Shown piece by piece: positions 61,982 through 64,000 of a stretch of DNA of 64,000 nucleotides. Under the pieces are notes generated by a model that had not been told where the DNA came from, searched no databases, and saw only the letters and a program-made list of their open reading frames with translations. Position numbers and translations under genes: made by a program. The DNA is from Hyphomonadaceae bacterium. GTDB taxonomy: Bacteria > Pseudomonadota > Alphaproteobacteria > Caulobacterales > Aquidulcibacteraceae. The stretch covers positions 62,001 through 126,000 of the forward strand of contig WRPI01000006.1 of the NCBI GenBank assembly GCA_009773395.1, given 5' to 3'. Every line of letters starts with the position of its first letter. Positions within the stretch are counted from its first letter, which is position 1.

Positions 61982-62779
61982 ATGAACACAGAATTGAGTA
62001 ATGATCAGATTAGTTATTATCAAGAAAATGGTTTTCTTATTTATAGAAGTTTCCTTAACGCTGAAGAAATCGTGGATTTGAAAGAAGCGGTTCTTGAAGC
62101 GATTGCTACGATGGGCCGCAACAGAATTAGCGGTGAAAATGTCCATTTGAAAGACGGCGATGCCTATTTTGACCGAGTTTACACTCAAAGACTAAATCTC
62201 TGGGTTATCAATGAAAAAGTCAAATCATATCTTCAAAAGCCGAAACTTGGGGAAATGCTATGTCAATTGGAAGGCATTGACTCTTTACGTGTTTGGCACG
62301 ACCAAGCCTTGATTAAAGAACCCTTTGCCAATCCCACAAATTTGCACTTGGATAATCCTTATTGGTCCTTTTATTCCAAAAATGCCATTACAATTTGGAT
62401 TGCACTTGAAGATGCAACGCCCGAAAATGGTTGCCTTTGTTTCTTGCCGAAAAGCAAAGAAATCGCCACCCTTGAAAATGTCGGCCCGAGTGAAGAATTT
62501 GGTTCGCTTTTGAACTTATACCCCGAAATGCGTAAAATTTCGCCAGTGGTTGCGCCAATGAAAGCGGGCGATTGCAGTTTTCATAACGGCCTAACCGCGC
62601 ATGGTGCGAGCGTGAACATGACCACCCAACGGCGCATCGCACTAGCTTGCGCTTATATGCCGGAAGGCGCAACTTTTAATGGAATAAGAAATGTTCTGCC
62701 AACCGACTATTTCAATAGTCTGACCATTGGCGATAAATTAGAAGCCGAATTCTTTAACCCACTTGTTTATTCAAAATAG
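61982..62779 (+). CDS. Phytanoyl-CoA dioxygenase (PhyH) family protein
   Basis: This 265-residue non-haem Fe(II)/2OG dioxygenase-like protein opens MNTELSNDQISYYQENGFLI, as typical PhyH proteins do. The iron ligands are His and Asp in NPTNLHLDNPYWSF and a distal His in HNGLTAHGASVN, followed by the Arg in RRIALACAYMPEG. The ATG at 61982 has GAGGGA just upstream; an earlier TTG is rejected. In sugar or aminocyclitol clusters PhyH enzymes hydroxylate or oxidise the ligand, but the substrate is not known here. It overlaps the convergent oxidoreductase by 26 bp. Confidence 0.85.
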   Translation: MNTELSNDQISYYQENGFLIYRSFLNAEEIVDLKEAVLEAIATMGRNRISGENVHLKDGDAYFDRVYTQRLNLWVINEKVKSYLQKPKLGEMLCQLEGIDSLRVWHDQALIKEPFANPTNLHLDNPYWSFYSKNAITIWIALEDATPENGCLCFLPKSKEIATLENVGPSEEFGSLLNLYPEMRKISPVVAPMKAGDCSFHNGLTAHGASVNMTTQRRIALACAYMPEGATFNGIRNVLPTDYFNSLTIGDKLEAEFFNPLVYSK

Positions 62780-63728
62780 CCATTATTGACTGGGCATTTT
62801 TTAATATATCATCACCTTCTGTCGGTAGTTTGCCGCCACTTTTGATTGCTTCTTTAATTGCTTGAAGTTGATAAAAATATGTGGTGCCGCCTTTGAATTC
62901 TTTGTGATGCCATTCATCGCCAATTCGCCAATTAAAATCATGGCCATAGTGGGGGAGCACTAAATTGCGAACCTCGATTGCACCATTGGTCATTTCCAAC
63001 TTAAGGCGTGAATATCTTTGACCATTGTGCGGAGTCATCGAAACATCGATTGTGCCAATTGCGCCATTGCCGAATTTGACATGCGCTACGACCGCCCCAT
63101 CTACGCCGGTTTCAGCGAATTTAGTTATGGTTTCAATCGGTTCAAATTCTCCGACCAAGTGCCGCGCCCAATGCACTGGGTAACAACCAATATCAAGCAT
63201 GACCCCACCACCCAATTCCTTGTCCCACCTCGCCGCATTTTCGCTGGGCGGCATAGGCACGTCCAATTTGGCACTAAATGACTTTATCGTGCCGAGATTG
63301 CCGTCCAGCACAAGCTGTTTAATCGCCGTAAAAAGTGGGTGATAATGATAATGGAAGGCCTCGATAAGCCGACAATTATTTTTCGAAGCGGCGGCCAATA
63401 ACCGCATTGCGGCAGCCTCATCAGGTGCGGCAGGTTTTTCTAAAAGGACATGGAGTTTGTTTTCAAGCGCCAAAGTTCCCCATTCTTCGTGCAAAACATT
63501 TGGCAGGCATATATATACCAAGTCCACGCCACCACTTTTGATCAATTCTTGATAATTGGCTGCGACCGACCTAATATTATTTGCCGCCGCATAATCAATA
63601 GCGCGCGAAATTTCACGTGCCGCAACCATAGTTATTTCCACATCGCCGATTTTTCGCGCCGGCTCAATAATCGATGTTATCGCAAGGTTTGAAGCACCAA
63701 TTAGACCAATTCGTAATGGTCTAGTCAT
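62754..63728 (-). CDS. Gfo/Idh/MocA-family oxidoreductase
   Basis: This 324-residue NAD(P)-dependent sugar oxidoreductase has the N-terminal Rossmann domain RIGLIGASNLAITSIIEPAR, YICLPNVLHEEWGTLALENK and HVLLEKPAAPDEAAAMRLLA with the catalytic EKP. The C-terminal domain has LIEAFHYHYHPLFTAIKQLV and GGGVMLDIGCYPVHWARHL with the conserved D-G-Y-H pattern. It fits dehydrogenation of a sugar or inositol. It starts 4 nt inside the next upstream gene (partial), so these are co-transcribed. Confidence 0.9.
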   Translation of the reverse strand: MTRPLRIGLIGASNLAITSIIEPARKIGDVEITMVAAREISRAIDYAAANNIRSVAANYQELIKSGGVDLVYICLPNVLHEEWGTLALENKLHVLLEKPAAPDEAAAMRLLAAASKNNCRLIEAFHYHYHPLFTAIKQLVLDGNLGTIKSFSAKLDVPMPPSENAARWDKELGGGVMLDIGCYPVHWARHLVGEFEPIETITKFAETGVDGAVVAHVKFGNGAIGTIDVSMTPHNGQRYSRLKLEMTNGAIEVRNLVLPHYGHDFNWRIGDEWHHKEFKGGTTYFYQLQAIKEAIKSGGKLPTEGDDILKNAQSIMAILNKQVG

Positions 63729-64000
63729 GGCGCAAACTTAATAACGAAAGCCTCAAAATCCCTGATTGCGCCTATTTCAAATTCGACCGAATTTCCGTCA
63801 GCCCTCAAGGACAAATCTTGGCTATCAGACATTCGGGTTATCCCCGCGATACTTTGGCCACCTTCCAAATTTATCTTAGCTTTGCCACCGACAATCGTAA
63901 TTGGAGGAGTGTCATTCGAGGCGTTAAATATGCGCAAAACTAGATTTCTATCTTTGTCTTCAAACGCGCTGAGCCACAGAGCTGGATGGGCATTTATTTC
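63725..64000 (-). CDS. Partial gene, C-terminus only (possible glycoside hydrolase)
   Basis: 91 residues of an open frame run off the window edge; a TTG at 63937 is internal to the frame and need not be the start. The segment NLVLRIFNASNDTPPIT ... SLRADGNSVEFEIGAIRDFE looks like the beta-rich C-terminal domain of alpha-mannosidase (GH38)-type enzymes, but the match is weak. It overlaps the Gfo/Idh/MocA gene by 4 nt. Confidence 0.5.
   Translation of the reverse strand, partial: EINAHPALWLSAFEDKDRNLVLRIFNASNDTPPITIVGGKAKINLEGGQSIAGITRMSDSQDLSLRADGNSVEFEIGAIRDFEAFVIKFAP

Overview
The window reads as a stretch of chromosome from a moderately AT-rich alphaproteobacterium. Three things support this: an almost complete RcGTA-type gene transfer agent cluster, lineage-typical small families (DUF2336 twice, PAS_5, DUF1491, FYDLN/TIGR02300), and the gene orders aroA-cmk-rpsA-ihfB and trpF-trpB-trpA-accD-folC. 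A Caulobacterales/Hyphomonadales-Maricaulales type host is my best guess, but that is inference; there is no rRNA here to settle it.

Layout. 1-4.8 kb (minus): a partial unknown gene, a PepSY / PhoP-like regulator / PhoQ-like kinase operon, a class I amidotransferase and a DnaJ-like co-chaperone whose ribosome binding site lies in a hairpin. 4.85-17.5 kb (minus): the GTA head-tail cluster from g15 back to g2, with a weak g1 candidate. g7 is missing and g15 carries a -1 frameshift at an A5 tract. 17.7-30.2 kb: PBP1A, Uup, a secreted PAN-domain protein, a DUF2336 protein, RF3, small conserved genes, a membrane histidine kinase, SufE and a DnaA-C-like HTH protein. 30.5-36 kb: PAS_5, a second DUF2336 protein, a YceI-cytochrome b561-YceI operon and an ECF sigma operon. 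36-41 kb: Sua5, then accessory genes (DUF2971, BrnT/BrnA, RelB/RelE) around aspartate aminotransferase and a 2OG-Fe(II) oxygenase. 41-46.7 kb: a secreted repeat protein, hemC-hemD, a DUF4153 membrane protein and an NDUFA9-like protein. 46.7-57.7 kb (minus): housekeeping genes aroA, cmk, rpsA, ihfB, two mscL paralogues, trpFBA, accD and folC, with a DUF4062-like gene wedged between aroA and cmk. 57.9-64 kb: a FYDLN protein, tRNA-Ala(GGC), a degenerate repeat of the tRNA 3' end, and a sugar-utilisation cluster (DeoR regulator, RhaD-type aldolase/dehydrogenase, PhyH oxygenase, Gfo/Idh/MocA oxidoreductase, partial gene).

The most unexpected structure is a set of five palindromic elements of 161-164 bp, all beginning TAG and ending CTA. 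They form two sequence families, P1 (three copies) and P2 (two copies). Their terminal repeats differ between copies but stay self-complementary within each copy, and their ends supply the stop codons of several flanking genes. Other points worth following are the g15 frameshift, the hairpin over the co-chaperone ribosome binding site, and the DUF4062-like insertion in the aroA-cmk operon.
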